Below, one piece after another: positions 43,373 through 52,202 of a stretch of 64,000 nucleotides of DNA (position 1 is the stretch's first letter; every line of letters begins with the position of its first letter). The stretch is from Roseateles_B sp051857535 (lineage in GTDB: Bacteria; Pseudomonadota; Gammaproteobacteria; Burkholderiales; Burkholderiaceae_C): the NCBI RefSeq assembly GCF_051857535.1, contig NZ_JBPZGY010000009.1, forward strand, positions 124,001 through 188,000, given 5' to 3'. The translations under genes and the position numbers were made by a program. A model generated the notes under the pieces. That model was given only the letters and a program-made list of their open reading frames with translations. It did not search any database and was not told the origin of the DNA.

Positions 43373-46069
43373 TCAACGCAGCTTGTAGTTCAGGCTGACG
43401 AAGAAGTTGCGGCCGCGCGGGTCGGTGTAGGTCGGGTCGAAGGTCGACAGGAAATAGTAGGACTGGTTGGAGAAGGGCGGGGCCGTGTTCAGCAGGTTCT
43501 GGATGCCGGCGCGCACGCTCAGGCGCTCGTTGAAGCGGTAGCTGCCGCTCAGGTCCCACAGCGAGTAGGCCTTGACCTGGCGCGGCTCGGTGCCGGGCAG
43601 GTAGCTGTCGTCGGTGTAGGCGGAGAAGTAGCTGTTGGCCAGGGTCATCGAGAGCGGGCCGAAGTCCCAGTCGGCCGAGAGGCGATGGCGCCAGCGCTGA
43701 ATGACCTGGTCCTGCAGGAAGCGGCCGGCGTTTTCCAGGTAGGGCTCGGCGGCGCCGAACTGGCGCTGGTAGTGCATCACGTAGGTGCCGCTGAAGTTCA
43801 GGCCGAAGCGGCCCATGTCCGTGGCCGCCGAGCGCCAGCGGGCCTCGAAGTCCAGCCCTGAGGTCTTGAGGCCGCCCTGGTTCTCCTTCTTCAGGACCAG
43901 GGTGGGGTAGTCATCGGCCGGGTCGCGCTTGATGTAGGAGGCGTAGCGGTCGGCGTTCTCCAGGATGATCTTGCCGGAGAGGTCGCTGATCACGTCGGTC
44001 TTGCGGATCTGCCAGTAGTCCACGCTGACCAGGCTGGTGCTGCTGGGCTCGAAGGCGATGCCAAGGGAGAACTGCTTGCTCTTCTCGGGCTTCAGGTCGG
44101 GGTTGGCCACCTTCTCGGTGGGGTACTGGTCGAAGGCGTCATAGACCTTGTCATAGAGGAAGGCCGGGCTGGTGCCGTAGGTGGCCGGGCGGTAGAGCTC
44201 GCTGAAAGTCGGCGCGCGGAAGCCGGTGCCGGCCGAGCCGCGGATCACGACGGTCTTGCTGGGCTGATAGCGCAGGCCCAGCTTGGGGTTCACCGAGCTG
44301 CCGACCTTCTCGTAGTGGTCGGCGCGCAGGGCGGCCTGCAGCTCCAGCTGCTTGCTCAGCGGGGCGCTCAGTTCGGCATAGGCCGAGGTGATGTTGCGGC
44401 CGTAGTTCGTGGCCTCGGGCGCGGGGCTGGTGCCGGTGCTGTCGCGGTCACCGCCAATGTTGTTGCTGATCAGCAGGGCCGAGGGCGTGAAGCGCTGGGT
44501 CTCGCGGCGCAGCTCGGCGCCCACGGCCAGGCCGAGGTCGCCGCCTTGGAGCTGGGCCAGGCTGCCGGTGAGCTTGAAGTCCAGGCCCGAGGTCGTGCCC
44601 TCACTGCGGCGGGCCACGTCGTCCACGCGCAGGGACTCGATCAGGCCGCGGCTCGATTCCGGCGAGGGCCCGAAGGGATTGATCTTGCCGGCGCGCACAG
44701 CGTCCAGCAGCTCGTTGAACTTGAAGTAGCCGTCGACGTAGCGGTCGGCCACCTCGTTCTGCGCGTGGCTCAGCGCGGCGGTGTAGTCCCAGTCGCCGAA
44801 GACCGTGCCGCTGGTGCCGACGACCACGCGCTTGGCGTCGCTGCGCACCTCGTTGGTCCGGTTGCCCAGCTCCTTGGCGCGGAAGCGGATCTCAAAGGTC
44901 CGGCCGTTCGTGACCGGCTTGGGCAGGAAGGCGTTCACGGCGGACCAGCTCATGCCGCTGAGCGTGGTGGGGTTGGGCGAGAGCACGTACTCGGTGTCGG
45001 CACGGGCCAGCAGCAGCTCGCCGAAGACCTGGCGGCCCTCGCTGAGCTTCATCACGCCGCGGGTGAGGAAGGAGGTCTTGTCGGACTTGGGATAGATCTC
45101 GGTGTCGGCCATGTAGTCATAGCCGCAGGCCTCGGCGCCGATCTGGGTCGGGGCGTAGACCGAGGCCGGCGGGTTGCAGCCCGGCGCGAACAGGTTCACG
45201 GTGCGCTGGGTGTAGGGCTTGCCATTGAAGTTGTAGCCCGCCGCGTTGATGGCGGCCAGCTGCTCGGCACGCGCGGCCGCATTGCTGGCCAGGCGGATGT
45301 TGCCGGGGTAGGGGCGGCTGGAGAGGTAGTAGGGCACGGTCTCGGTCAGCGGGCGCTCCTGGATGAATTCGCGCTGGGTGGAGCGCAGGGCATCGAGGGT
45401 CTGCACGTCGAGCGTGGCGAAGACGTTGTAGCCGTCGCGCTGCAGGTCGCCGCTGCCGCCGCTGATGGTGAAGGTGCGCTTGCCGGCGCCGCCTTCCTGC
45501 GTGCCCGAGGCGTAGGCGGCCATGTCGATGCCGCTGTAGTCCTGGCGGGTGATGAAGTTGATCACGCCGCCGATGGCGTCAGTGCCGTAGATGGCCGAGG
45601 CGCCGTCCTTCAGCACTTCCACGCGCTGGATGGCACCGGCGGGAATGCTGTTGAGGTCCACGCCGGCCGAGTCGCCAGGCGAGGCGAAGTTGGCCAGGCG
45701 GCGGCCGTTGAGCAGCACCAGGGTGGAGGACACGCCCACGCCGCGCAGATTGGCGCCGTTGAAGCCGCGCTGGCCGCCGGTGTTGTCGGAGATGGAGGCG
45801 CCGTCGCCCAGGTTGGCGGCCGCGGCGCTGATGTTCTTGAGCAGCTCGGCGGCGGTGGTCACGCCGGCCTTGGCGATCTCCTCGCGCTTGATGGTCTGCA
45901 CCGGCAGGGCCTGCTCGCCCTCCAGTCGCTTGATGCTGGAGCCGGTGATCTCCACGCGTTCCAGCTTGGGAGCGGCCTCCTGGGCCTGGGCCAGCAGGGC
46001 GGGGGCGGCCAGCGCCAGGCAGGCGGCGCGGGCCATCAGGGTCAGGGACGGTTTGCTTGCACGGGTCAT
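43373..46069 (-). CDS. TonB-dependent outer-membrane receptor
   Basis: An 898-residue protein with a signal peptide (about 1-29). The plug domain (about 40-170) has VEITGSSIKR, LLNGRRLANF and VEVLKDGASAIYGTDAIGGVINFIT, typical of TonB-dependent receptors. A beta barrel follows to the C-terminus, with the usual late motif YRFNERLSVRAGIQNLLNTAPPF. Ligand cannot be read from sequence. It diverges from the first cyanophycinase gene across 272 bases that hold an ArgR-type operator and neighbours a TonB-family gene, which suggests uptake of cyanophycin-derived peptides (inference). Confidence 0.92.
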   Translation of the reverse strand: MTRASKPSLTLMARAACLALAAPALLAQAQEAAPKLERVEITGSSIKRLEGEQALPVQTIKREEIAKAGVTTAAELLKNISAAAANLGDGASISDNTGGQRGFNGANLRGVGVSSTLVLLNGRRLANFASPGDSAGVDLNSIPAGAIQRVEVLKDGASAIYGTDAIGGVINFITRQDYSGIDMAAYASGTQEGGAGKRTFTISGGSGDLQRDGYNVFATLDVQTLDALRSTQREFIQERPLTETVPYYLSSRPYPGNIRLASNAAARAEQLAAINAAGYNFNGKPYTQRTVNLFAPGCNPPASVYAPTQIGAEACGYDYMADTEIYPKSDKTSFLTRGVMKLSEGRQVFGELLLARADTEYVLSPNPTTLSGMSWSAVNAFLPKPVTNGRTFEIRFRAKELGNRTNEVRSDAKRVVVGTSGTVFGDWDYTAALSHAQNEVADRYVDGYFKFNELLDAVRAGKINPFGPSPESSRGLIESLRVDDVARRSEGTTSGLDFKLTGSLAQLQGGDLGLAVGAELRRETQRFTPSALLISNNIGGDRDSTGTSPAPEATNYGRNITSAYAELSAPLSKQLELQAALRADHYEKVGSSVNPKLGLRYQPSKTVVIRGSAGTGFRAPTFSELYRPATYGTSPAFLYDKVYDAFDQYPTEKVANPDLKPEKSKQFSLGIAFEPSSTSLVSVDYWQIRKTDVISDLSGKIILENADRYASYIKRDPADDYPTLVLKKENQGGLKTSGLDFEARWRSAATDMGRFGLNFSGTYVMHYQRQFGAAEPYLENAGRFLQDQVIQRWRHRLSADWDFGPLSMTLANSYFSAYTDDSYLPGTEPRQVKAYSLWDLSGSYRFNERLSVRAGIQNLLNTAPPFSNQSYYFLSTFDPTYTDPRGRNFFVSLNYKLR

Positions 46070-46167
46070 GGGAACCTCAAGAGAGAGAAGGGGAGAGCGA
46101 TGCGGGAGGGGATGTGGGTCACTCTAGGGACCGGACTCATGACTTGCCTATGGGGTTTTGGCGCGCC

Positions 46168-46204
46168 GGTCGCTTGCAGGCAAATGCCTGTCGCTTCCGG
46201 ACAA
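46168..46204 (+). promoter_or_regulatory. Tandem ArgR-type operator before the cyanophycinase operon
   Basis: Two half-sites lie in direct repeat with a 21-base period: GGTCGC-N8-AA at 46168-46183, five bases, then TGTCGC-N8-AA at 46189-46204. This equals the TGTCGC-N8-AA-N5 pattern known for the AraC-type ArgR of Pseudomonas, with one mismatch in the first half-site. It lies in the divergent spacer between the TonB-dependent receptor and the cyanophycinase. The regulator encoded at 50191 is the obvious candidate. No clear -10 box was found. Confidence 0.65.
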
Positions 46205-46341
46205 GCCGGCGTCTGGCCCTGCCCACGCCGGCCGCGGCCTCTTGCGATGAAGCGACATGCTCTTGCGTGGAAGGCGCATGCAGGGCCCGAACGAGGCGCA
46301 ACCCGCTGGCCCGGCCGTCGGGGTCCTGCCAAGATGAAGCC

Positions 46342-47595
46342 ATGCAACGCCTTCGACTTCTCCTGTGCACCGCCACCCTCTTCTGCGCGACCCTGGCCCA
46401 GGCCGGCACGGCCGTGGTGATCGGCGGCGCGCTGCGCAGCGACAACCCCACGGTCTGGCAGCGCGTGGTCCGCGAGGCGGGTGGGCCTGGCGCACGCATC
46501 GCCGTCTTCGCCACGGCCGCAGCCCACCCAGAGCGCAGCGCGCAGCAGATCATCACGGCCCTGCAGCGCGAGGGCGCCGAGGCGCGCTTCATTCCCGTCG
46601 CGCCGCGCCTGCAGGGCGAGGACCTGCAGGCTCGCCTCCAGGACCCGGCCCTGATCGAGCAGGTGCGCAACAGCCAGGGCGTCTTCTTCTCGGGCGGCGC
46701 GCAGGAGCTGATCGTCGACACCCTGCAACCCGGCGGCCAGCCAAGCAGCATGCTGCGCGCCATCTGGGAGGTCTTTGACCGCGGCGGCGTGGTGGCCGGC
46801 ACCAGCGCGGGCGCGGCCATCATGAGCCGCCTGATGTTCCGCGATGCGCAGGACAACCTGGGCATCCTGCGCGGCCAGTGGCGCGAGGGCCGCGAGTACG
46901 ACCGCGGCCTGGGCTTCGTCGGCCCCGAGCTCTTCATCGACCAGCACTTCCTCAAGCGTGGCCGCATCGGGCGCATGCTGCCGGCCATGCAGCGTCTCGG
47001 TTATCAGATCGGGCTGGGCGTGGAGGAGAACTCTGCCGCCGTGATCAAGGGCCCGCAGATCGAGGTCATCGGCGCCCGCGGCGCCCTGCTGGTGGACCTG
47101 CGCGAGGCCCGCAGCGACCCGCGCCTGCCCGCCTTCAATGTGCGCGGCGCCCGCCTGAGCTACCTGGACAGCGGCGACCGCTACGACCTCGCCACCCACC
47201 AGGCCACTCCCGCCCCCCACAAGCTGAGCGAGCCCCGCATCGACCCCAGCGCCAGCGACTACAAGCCCTACCTGCCCCGCGGCCACTTCTTCGGCGACAT
47301 CCTGGGCGACGGCGCCATCGTCAGCGCCATGGCCCAGTTGCTGGACAGCCCGACGGACGAGGTGCGCGGACTGGCCTACGAGCCCGTGCCCGGCGCAAGG
47401 GGACGCACATCGAGACTGGGCTTCGAGTTCCGCCTCTACAAGGCGCCCGGCCTGAAGGGCTGGTTCAGCGGCGCCATGGGCGGTGAGGACTACACCGTGC
47501 TGGACGCGCGCCTGGACGTGCAGCCGGTGACCGTCGCCCATCCGCTCTACACGCCGCTGGCGCCACCGCCCCACCCCGCCACGGCCCAGCCCTGA
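46342..47595 (+). CDS. Secreted cyanophycinase (peptidase S51)
   Basis: A 417-residue exported enzyme that cuts cyanophycin, a poly-Asp backbone with Arg side chains, into beta-Asp-Arg dipeptides. A Sec signal covers about 1-21. The S51 motifs are present: FFSGGAQ (about 115-121), nucleophile S155 in AGTSAGAAIMS, and FIDQHFLKRGRIGR (about 198-211). C-terminal residues 330-417 extend beyond the small cytosolic CphB type, as in extracellular CphE. First gene of an operon running to 52861; the ArgR-type site lies about 140-175 bases upstream. Confidence 0.9.
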   Translation: MQRLRLLLCTATLFCATLAQAGTAVVIGGALRSDNPTVWQRVVREAGGPGARIAVFATAAAHPERSAQQIITALQREGAEARFIPVAPRLQGEDLQARLQDPALIEQVRNSQGVFFSGGAQELIVDTLQPGGQPSSMLRAIWEVFDRGGVVAGTSAGAAIMSRLMFRDAQDNLGILRGQWREGREYDRGLGFVGPELFIDQHFLKRGRIGRMLPAMQRLGYQIGLGVEENSAAVIKGPQIEVIGARGALLVDLREARSDPRLPAFNVRGARLSYLDSGDRYDLATHQATPAPHKLSEPRIDPSASDYKPYLPRGHFFGDILGDGAIVSAMAQLLDSPTDEVRGLAYEPVPGARGRTSRLGFEFRLYKAPGLKGWFSGAMGGEDYTVLDARLDVQPVTVAHPLYTPLAPPPHPATAQP

Positions 47596-47651
47596 CCCCT
47601 GCCTTCCATTTCGTGGACGCCCCGCACCCCGGGGTGCCGTCCACCCACGCC

Positions 47652-48770
47652 ATGCTGACTCAACACCATCTCCTGCCCGCCGCCCACGCCGGCACCCAGC
47701 GCCAGCTGCGCAGCCTGCACTTCGGCCCTGGTCGCTCCGGCCGCAAGGCCTATCTGCAGGCCTCGCTCCATGCCGACGAAGTGCCGCCCATGCTGGTGGC
47801 TCAGTCCCTGATCCAGCGTCTGCAGCGGCTGGAAGCCGAGGGCGCCATCGAGGGCCGCATCGTGCTGGTGCCCCTGGCCAATCCGGTGGGCCTGTCCCAG
47901 GACCTGCAGGGCAGCGCCCTGGGCCGCTTCGACCTCGCCACGGGCCTGAACTTCAACCGGCAGTTCAAGCACCTGGGCACCTCGGTGGCCCGTGCCGTCG
48001 CGCCGCGGCTGGGCGACGATCTCCAGGCCAACACCCGCGAGGTGCGCCGGGTGCTGGGTGAGCAGCTGGCCGCCTGGCAGGCGCAGACCGAGACCGAGGC
48101 CCTCAAGCGCCAGCTGCAATGCCTGGCCCATGACGCCGACCTGGTGCTGGACCTGCATTGCGACAACCAGGCGGTGATGCACCTCTACGTCGGCAGCGCG
48201 CAGGTGGACGCTGCACGGCCCCTGGCCGGCTACCTGGGCGCGCAGGCCCTGCTGCACACGCCGCTGGCCGGCGACGAGCCCTTCGACGAGACCCTGGCCC
48301 GTCTGTGGTGGGAGCTGGCCGAGCACTTCGCGGGGCGCCATCCCATCGATCCGCTGGGCTGCGTGGGCCTGACCGTGGAGCTGCGCGGCGAGACCGACGT
48401 GAGCCAGTCCCTGGCCGACCAGGACGCGCAAGGCCTCATCGCCTACCTGCAGCAGCAGGGCCATGTGGCCGGCGAGGCGCCGCCCGTGCCCACCGCCTGC
48501 GAGCCCACGCCGCTGGAGGCCGTCGAACCCGTGACCGCCCCGTGCCCGGGCATCGTCGTCTTCGCCAAGGCGCCGGGCGACTGGGTGCTCAAGGGCGAGC
48601 TGGTGGCCGAGATCGTGGACCCCCTCACCGACGAACGCACGCCTCTGCACGCCCGCTCCAGCGGCCGCTGCTTCGCCCGCAGCGCCCGCCGCTACGCCAG
48701 CCGCGGCATGCGTCTGGCCAAGATCGCCGGCCACGAGGCCTATCGCAGCGGCAAGCTGCTGTCGCTCTGA
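47652..48770 (+). CDS. cphZ: CphZ/AotO-like cyanophycin dipeptide hydrolase (AstE/aspartoacylase superfamily)
   Basis: A 372-residue cytosolic zinc enzyme. Zinc ligands are seen at H40 and E43 in LHADE and H169 in LDLHCDN; the catalytic glutamate is E243 in LTVELRGE. By superfamily it resembles succinylglutamate desuccinylase/aspartoacylase, but the C-terminal lipoyl-like beta domain (about 290-372, GIVVFAKAPGDWVLKGELVAEIVDP) and the neighbourhood match AotO/CphZ, which hydrolyse beta-Asp-Arg to aspartate and arginine. It sits 56 bases after a cyanophycinase and upstream of a transporter and ArgR-like regulator, as aotO does in the Pseudomonas aot locus. AstE function is the alternative. Confidence 0.8.
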   Translation: MLTQHHLLPAAHAGTQRQLRSLHFGPGRSGRKAYLQASLHADEVPPMLVAQSLIQRLQRLEAEGAIEGRIVLVPLANPVGLSQDLQGSALGRFDLATGLNFNRQFKHLGTSVARAVAPRLGDDLQANTREVRRVLGEQLAAWQAQTETEALKRQLQCLAHDADLVLDLHCDNQAVMHLYVGSAQVDAARPLAGYLGAQALLHTPLAGDEPFDETLARLWWELAEHFAGRHPIDPLGCVGLTVELRGETDVSQSLADQDAQGLIAYLQQQGHVAGEAPPVPTACEPTPLEAVEPVTAPCPGIVVFAKAPGDWVLKGELVAEIVDPLTDERTPLHARSSGRCFARSARRYASRGMRLAKIAGHEAYRSGKLLSL

Positions 48771-48788
48771 ACGCTGCGGAACGCGCCC

Positions 48789-50177
48789 ATGAAGCTCCGA
48801 CTCCCCAACACCTACGTCCTGCTGGTCTCGCTGCTGGCCCTCATCGCCCTGGCCACCTGGATCGTGCCCGGTGGCCGCTTCGAGACCGCCCTGGTCAATG
48901 GCAAGACACTGATCATCCCGGGCACCTTCCATCTGGTCGAGGCCCGGCCGCAGGGCCTGGCGGCCTTCCTCACCGCGCCGATCAAGGGCTTTGTGGAGGC
49001 TGCGCTGATCATCGGTTTCGTGCTGGTGGTCGGCGGCGTCTTCGCCGTGCTGCAGAAGACCGAGGCCATCGATGCCCTGATCAAGTCCGTGGCCCAGGCC
49101 CACCAGCGATCGGCCCTGGTGCGGGCGCTGGTGATTCCCGTCTTCGTGACCCTCTTCTCGCTGGGCGGCGCGAGCTTCGGCATGGCCGAGGAGGCCATCC
49201 CCTTCGTGCTGATCTTCATCCCCCTGGCCCTGGCCCTGAAGCTGGACACGCTCACCGGCGTGGCCATTCCCTTCGTGGGCTCGCAGATCGGCTTTGCCAC
49301 GGCCTTCCTCAACCCCTTCAATGTGGGCGTGGCCCAGGGCATTGCCGGGCTGCCGATGTTCTCGGGCCTGGGCTACCGCGCCCTGTGCTGGGCGGTGGCG
49401 ACGGGGCTCACCATCGGCTTCCTGCAGTGGTGGGCGCTGCGCATCCGCCGCGATCCCACGCTGAGCCCCACCTACGAGGCCGATCAGGCCCGGCGCGCCG
49501 AGCTGGACCTGGCCGCCTTCGAGCAGTTCGCCGGCCTGACGCGGCGCCACAAGACCGTGCTGGCCCTGTTCGCAGGCTCACTGCTGGTGATGATAGGCGG
49601 CGTGGTGCGCCTGGGCTGGTACATCGAGGAGATCGCCGCCCTGTTCCTGGTGATGGCCGTGGGCGTGGGCCTGGTGGCGCGGCTCTCGGCCGACGAGTTC
49701 ATGGCCGCCTTCCTGCAGGGCGCGCGGGACCTCGTCGGCACGGCCCTGGTCATCGCCCTGGCCAAGGGCACGGTGATCCTGCTGCGCGAGGGCCAGATCA
49801 TCGACACCCTGCTCAACGCCCTGGCACCGCTGGTGGCCTCGGAGCAGCCGGTGTTCGCGGCGCACAAGATGTTCCTGATCCAGTCGGTGATCAACTTCTT
49901 CATCCACTCCGGCACCGGTCAGGCGGCCCTGACCATGCCCATCATGGCGCCGCTGGCCGATCTGGTGGGCCTGACCCGGCAGACCGCGGTGCTGGCCTTC
50001 CAGCTGGGCGAGCTGACCACGCCCATCATCCCGACCTCGGGCATCACCGTGGGCGTGCTGGCCCTGGCGCGCCTGCCCCTGGGCACCTGGGTGCGCTGGA
50101 TGCTGCCGCTGCAGGGCCTCTACCTGCTGATGGCCCTGCTGCTGCTGAGCTGGCCCGCCCTGCAGGGCTGGACTTGA
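48789..50177 (+). CDS. YfcC-family transporter
   Basis: A 462-residue inner-membrane protein with about 12 membrane segments, of the YfcC/DcuC-type family (PNTYVLLVSLLALIALATWIVPGGRF, FGMAEEAIPFV, NFFIHSGTGQAALTMPIM). Members are thought to move amino acids, dipeptides or dicarboxylates. It is 18 bases downstream of cphZ and is the only permease in the operon, so import of beta-Asp-Arg or arginine is likely (inference). In Pseudomonas the equivalent place is filled by the AotJQMP ABC transporter. Confidence 0.85.
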   Translation: MKLRLPNTYVLLVSLLALIALATWIVPGGRFETALVNGKTLIIPGTFHLVEARPQGLAAFLTAPIKGFVEAALIIGFVLVVGGVFAVLQKTEAIDALIKSVAQAHQRSALVRALVIPVFVTLFSLGGASFGMAEEAIPFVLIFIPLALALKLDTLTGVAIPFVGSQIGFATAFLNPFNVGVAQGIAGLPMFSGLGYRALCWAVATGLTIGFLQWWALRIRRDPTLSPTYEADQARRAELDLAAFEQFAGLTRRHKTVLALFAGSLLVMIGGVVRLGWYIEEIAALFLVMAVGVGLVARLSADEFMAAFLQGARDLVGTALVIALAKGTVILLREGQIIDTLLNALAPLVASEQPVFAAHKMFLIQSVINFFIHSGTGQAALTMPIMAPLADLVGLTRQTAVLAFQLGELTTPIIPTSGITVGVLALARLPLGTWVRWMLPLQGLYLLMALLLLSWPALQGWT

Positions 50178-50190
50178 TTACAGTCCGGCC

Positions 50191-51186
50191 ATGCTTCCCA
50201 TCACGCGTGCCATCGGATGCCTGCTGCTGCCAGGCTTCCCCTTGCGCGCGCTGGGCGCCTGGACGGACGGCCTGGCGGCGCTGAACGCGCAGCAGGGGCA
50301 GGTCCTGTACGCACTGAGCACCCTGGCCCTGGACGAGGGCCTGGTGCTCGCCGGCACCGGCGTGGCCGTGCACTGCCGCGCACCCTGTGCCGCGGACCAC
50401 TGGCACACGGTGGTTGTGCTGGCGGGCGAGCCCTGCACGATGGAGGCCGGACAGGAGGCCCAGCTGCGGGCCCAGCTGCGCGCCTGGGACCAGGAAGGGG
50501 TGCTGCTGGGTGGCCTGGGCAGCGGCGCAGCGGCGCTCGCCGCCGCCGGCCTGCTGGACGGCCACCGCGCTTGCGCCGACTGGGCCTGGCTGGACCGCCT
50601 CTCGGCTCGGCATCCGGGCGTGGCCTGGTCTCAGGGCCTGTGGGACCTGACCCTGGCACGGCGGCGGTTCAGCGCCACCTCCAGCGCCGCCACGGACCTG
50701 GTCGGGGCCTGGGCCCAGCAGCTGCACGGCGAGCCCGTTCAGCAGGAATGGCTGCTGGCCATGGACCTGCGCCACGGCCGTGCCGCAGAAGACAGGCAGC
50801 GGCGGGAGCACCTCGAGGCCCGGGACGTGGCCAATCCCAAGCTGGCCGAGGCCCTGGCCCTGATGGAGGCCAACCTCGCCGAGCCCCTGCCCACGGAAGA
50901 GGTGGCACGGCTGGTGGGCGTATCCCGGCGACAGCTGGAGCGCCTGTTCAAGCAGCATCTGGACTCCCTGCCCTCGCGTCACTACCTGGCCCTGCGGCTG
51001 GAGCGAGCCCAGCGCCTGCTGCAGCAGGGCACGCAATCCATCCTGCAGGTCGGACTCAGCTGCGGCTTTGCATCCGGCCCGCATTTCTCCAATGCCTACA
51101 AGGCCCACCACGGCCACACACCCCGCGAGGAACGCAGCCGCCGCCCCGGCTGGCTGGCTCCCGCACCCCAGGGAGATCGCTCATGA
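50191..51186 (+). CDS. AraC-type regulator, ArgR/GlxA-like
   Basis: A 331-residue activator. Residues 1-200 form a degenerate DJ-1/PfpI-like (GlxA) sensor domain without an obvious catalytic cysteine. The DNA-binding domain (about 220-320) has NPKLAEALALMEANLAEPLP, VSRRQLERLFKQHL and a second helix-turn-helix in ILQVGLSCGFASGPHFSNAYK, closely like Pseudomonas ArgR, which is also encoded at the end of its arginine transport operon. It probably binds the two tandem sites in this locus in response to arginine. Overlaps the next gene by four bases (ATGA). Confidence 0.85.
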   Translation: MLPITRAIGCLLLPGFPLRALGAWTDGLAALNAQQGQVLYALSTLALDEGLVLAGTGVAVHCRAPCAADHWHTVVVLAGEPCTMEAGQEAQLRAQLRAWDQEGVLLGGLGSGAAALAAAGLLDGHRACADWAWLDRLSARHPGVAWSQGLWDLTLARRRFSATSSAATDLVGAWAQQLHGEPVQQEWLLAMDLRHGRAAEDRQRREHLEARDVANPKLAEALALMEANLAEPLPTEEVARLVGVSRRQLERLFKQHLDSLPSRHYLALRLERAQRLLQQGTQSILQVGLSCGFASGPHFSNAYKAHHGHTPREERSRRPGWLAPAPQGDRS

Positions 51187-52202
51187 ACGGCCTGGTATTG
51201 CGCCCCGTCGCTGCCGCCGACCTGCCAGACATGCTGCGCATGGCCGCGGCCAGCGCCGACGGCATCAGCTCACTGCCCAATGACGAGGCCAAGCTGCGCG
51301 CCCGCATCGAAGCCTCCATGCAGGCCTTCAGCAGCCCGGACGACGCCAGTGGCGAAGAGACCTACCTCTTCGTGCTGCAAGACCAGACGGCAGGCCGCCT
51401 GGTGGGATGCGCCGGCATCGCGGCCAGCGCCGGCTTCTTCGACCGCTTCTACAGCTATCGCAACGAGTTCGTCGTGCATGCCAGCGCCACGCTGGGGGTT
51501 TCGCAGCGCATGCACACCTTGCACTTGTGTCACGACCTGACGGGCGCCACGCTGCTGACCTCCTTCTTCCTTGAGCCAAGCTACGAGCAGACGCCGGCCG
51601 CGCAGCTGCTGTCTCGGGCGCGGCTGCTCTTCATCCAGGCTCATGCGGAGCGCTTCTCGGACCGCATCGCGGCCGAGAACCCCGGCGTCACCGATGCCCT
51701 GGGCCAGAGCCCCTTCTGGGACGCCGTGGGCCGCCAGTTCTTCGGCATGGACTACTCGCAGGCCGAGGCGGTGATCGGCGGACGCAGCAAGGCACTGATC
51801 GCCGACCTCATGCCGCCCTCGCCCATCCCCGTAGTGCTGCTGCCGGCTGCGGCACAGCTGGCGCTGGGTCAGCTGCACCCCGTAGGCGAGGTGCCCTTCT
51901 CGGTGCTGATGGACGAGGGCTTCGACGCTGACAGCTATGTCGACATCTTCGACGGCGGCCCCACGGTGGAAGCGCCGCTGGCCTCCCTGCGCAGCATCCG
52001 CCACCATCGCGCGCACACGGTGCAGCCTGGCAGCAGCGCCGGGCCGCGGCGCTGGCATCTGGTGGTGCGGCCCGGCCGCGAGGACTTCGCAGCGGTGCTG
52101 GCCGAGATCGGCGAAATCCTGCATGCCGATGAACTGCCTGCCCTGCAGCCCCGCACAGGCGAGACCCTGCTGAGCACGCCCCTGTGGCCTGAGGAATCGT
52201 GA
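51183..52202 (+). CDS. astA: Arginine N-succinyltransferase subunit
   Basis: A 339-residue AstA/AruF-type enzyme of the GNAT-like fold. It transfers succinyl from succinyl-CoA to the alpha-amino group of arginine, the first step of the AST pathway. Motifs: LVLRPVAAADLPDMLRMA at the start, YRNEFVVHASATLGV, LLSRARLLFIQ, SPFWDAVGRQFFGMDY and YVDIFDGGPTVEAP. In one place the usual LSND is LCHD. It is followed by a shorter paralogue, recalling the AruF/AruG pair of Pseudomonas. Overlaps the regulator gene by four bases. Confidence 0.9.
   Translation: MNGLVLRPVAAADLPDMLRMAAASADGISSLPNDEAKLRARIEASMQAFSSPDDASGEETYLFVLQDQTAGRLVGCAGIAASAGFFDRFYSYRNEFVVHASATLGVSQRMHTLHLCHDLTGATLLTSFFLEPSYEQTPAAQLLSRARLLFIQAHAERFSDRIAAENPGVTDALGQSPFWDAVGRQFFGMDYSQAEAVIGGRSKALIADLMPPSPIPVVLLPAAAQLALGQLHPVGEVPFSVLMDEGFDADSYVDIFDGGPTVEAPLASLRSIRHHRAHTVQPGSSAGPRRWHLVVRPGREDFAAVLAEIGEILHADELPALQPRTGETLLSTPLWPEES

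Noticed and set aside
46177..46190. Palindrome CAGGCA-AA-TGCCTG between receptor and cyanophycinase as a separate operator
   Set aside because: It lies within the tandem ArgR-type site, and the direct-repeat reading explains the region better. A second, dyad-binding regulator cannot be excluded.
44315..46420. 701-codon plus-strand frame opposite the TonB-dependent receptor
   Set aside because: Shadow frame; the receptor's plug and barrel motifs are on the minus strand.
47652..48770. Plain annotation as succinylglutamate desuccinylase AstE
   Set aside because: Neighbouring cyanophycinases, the ArgR-like regulator and the C-terminal domain favour CphZ/AotO; AstE is kept as the alternative.
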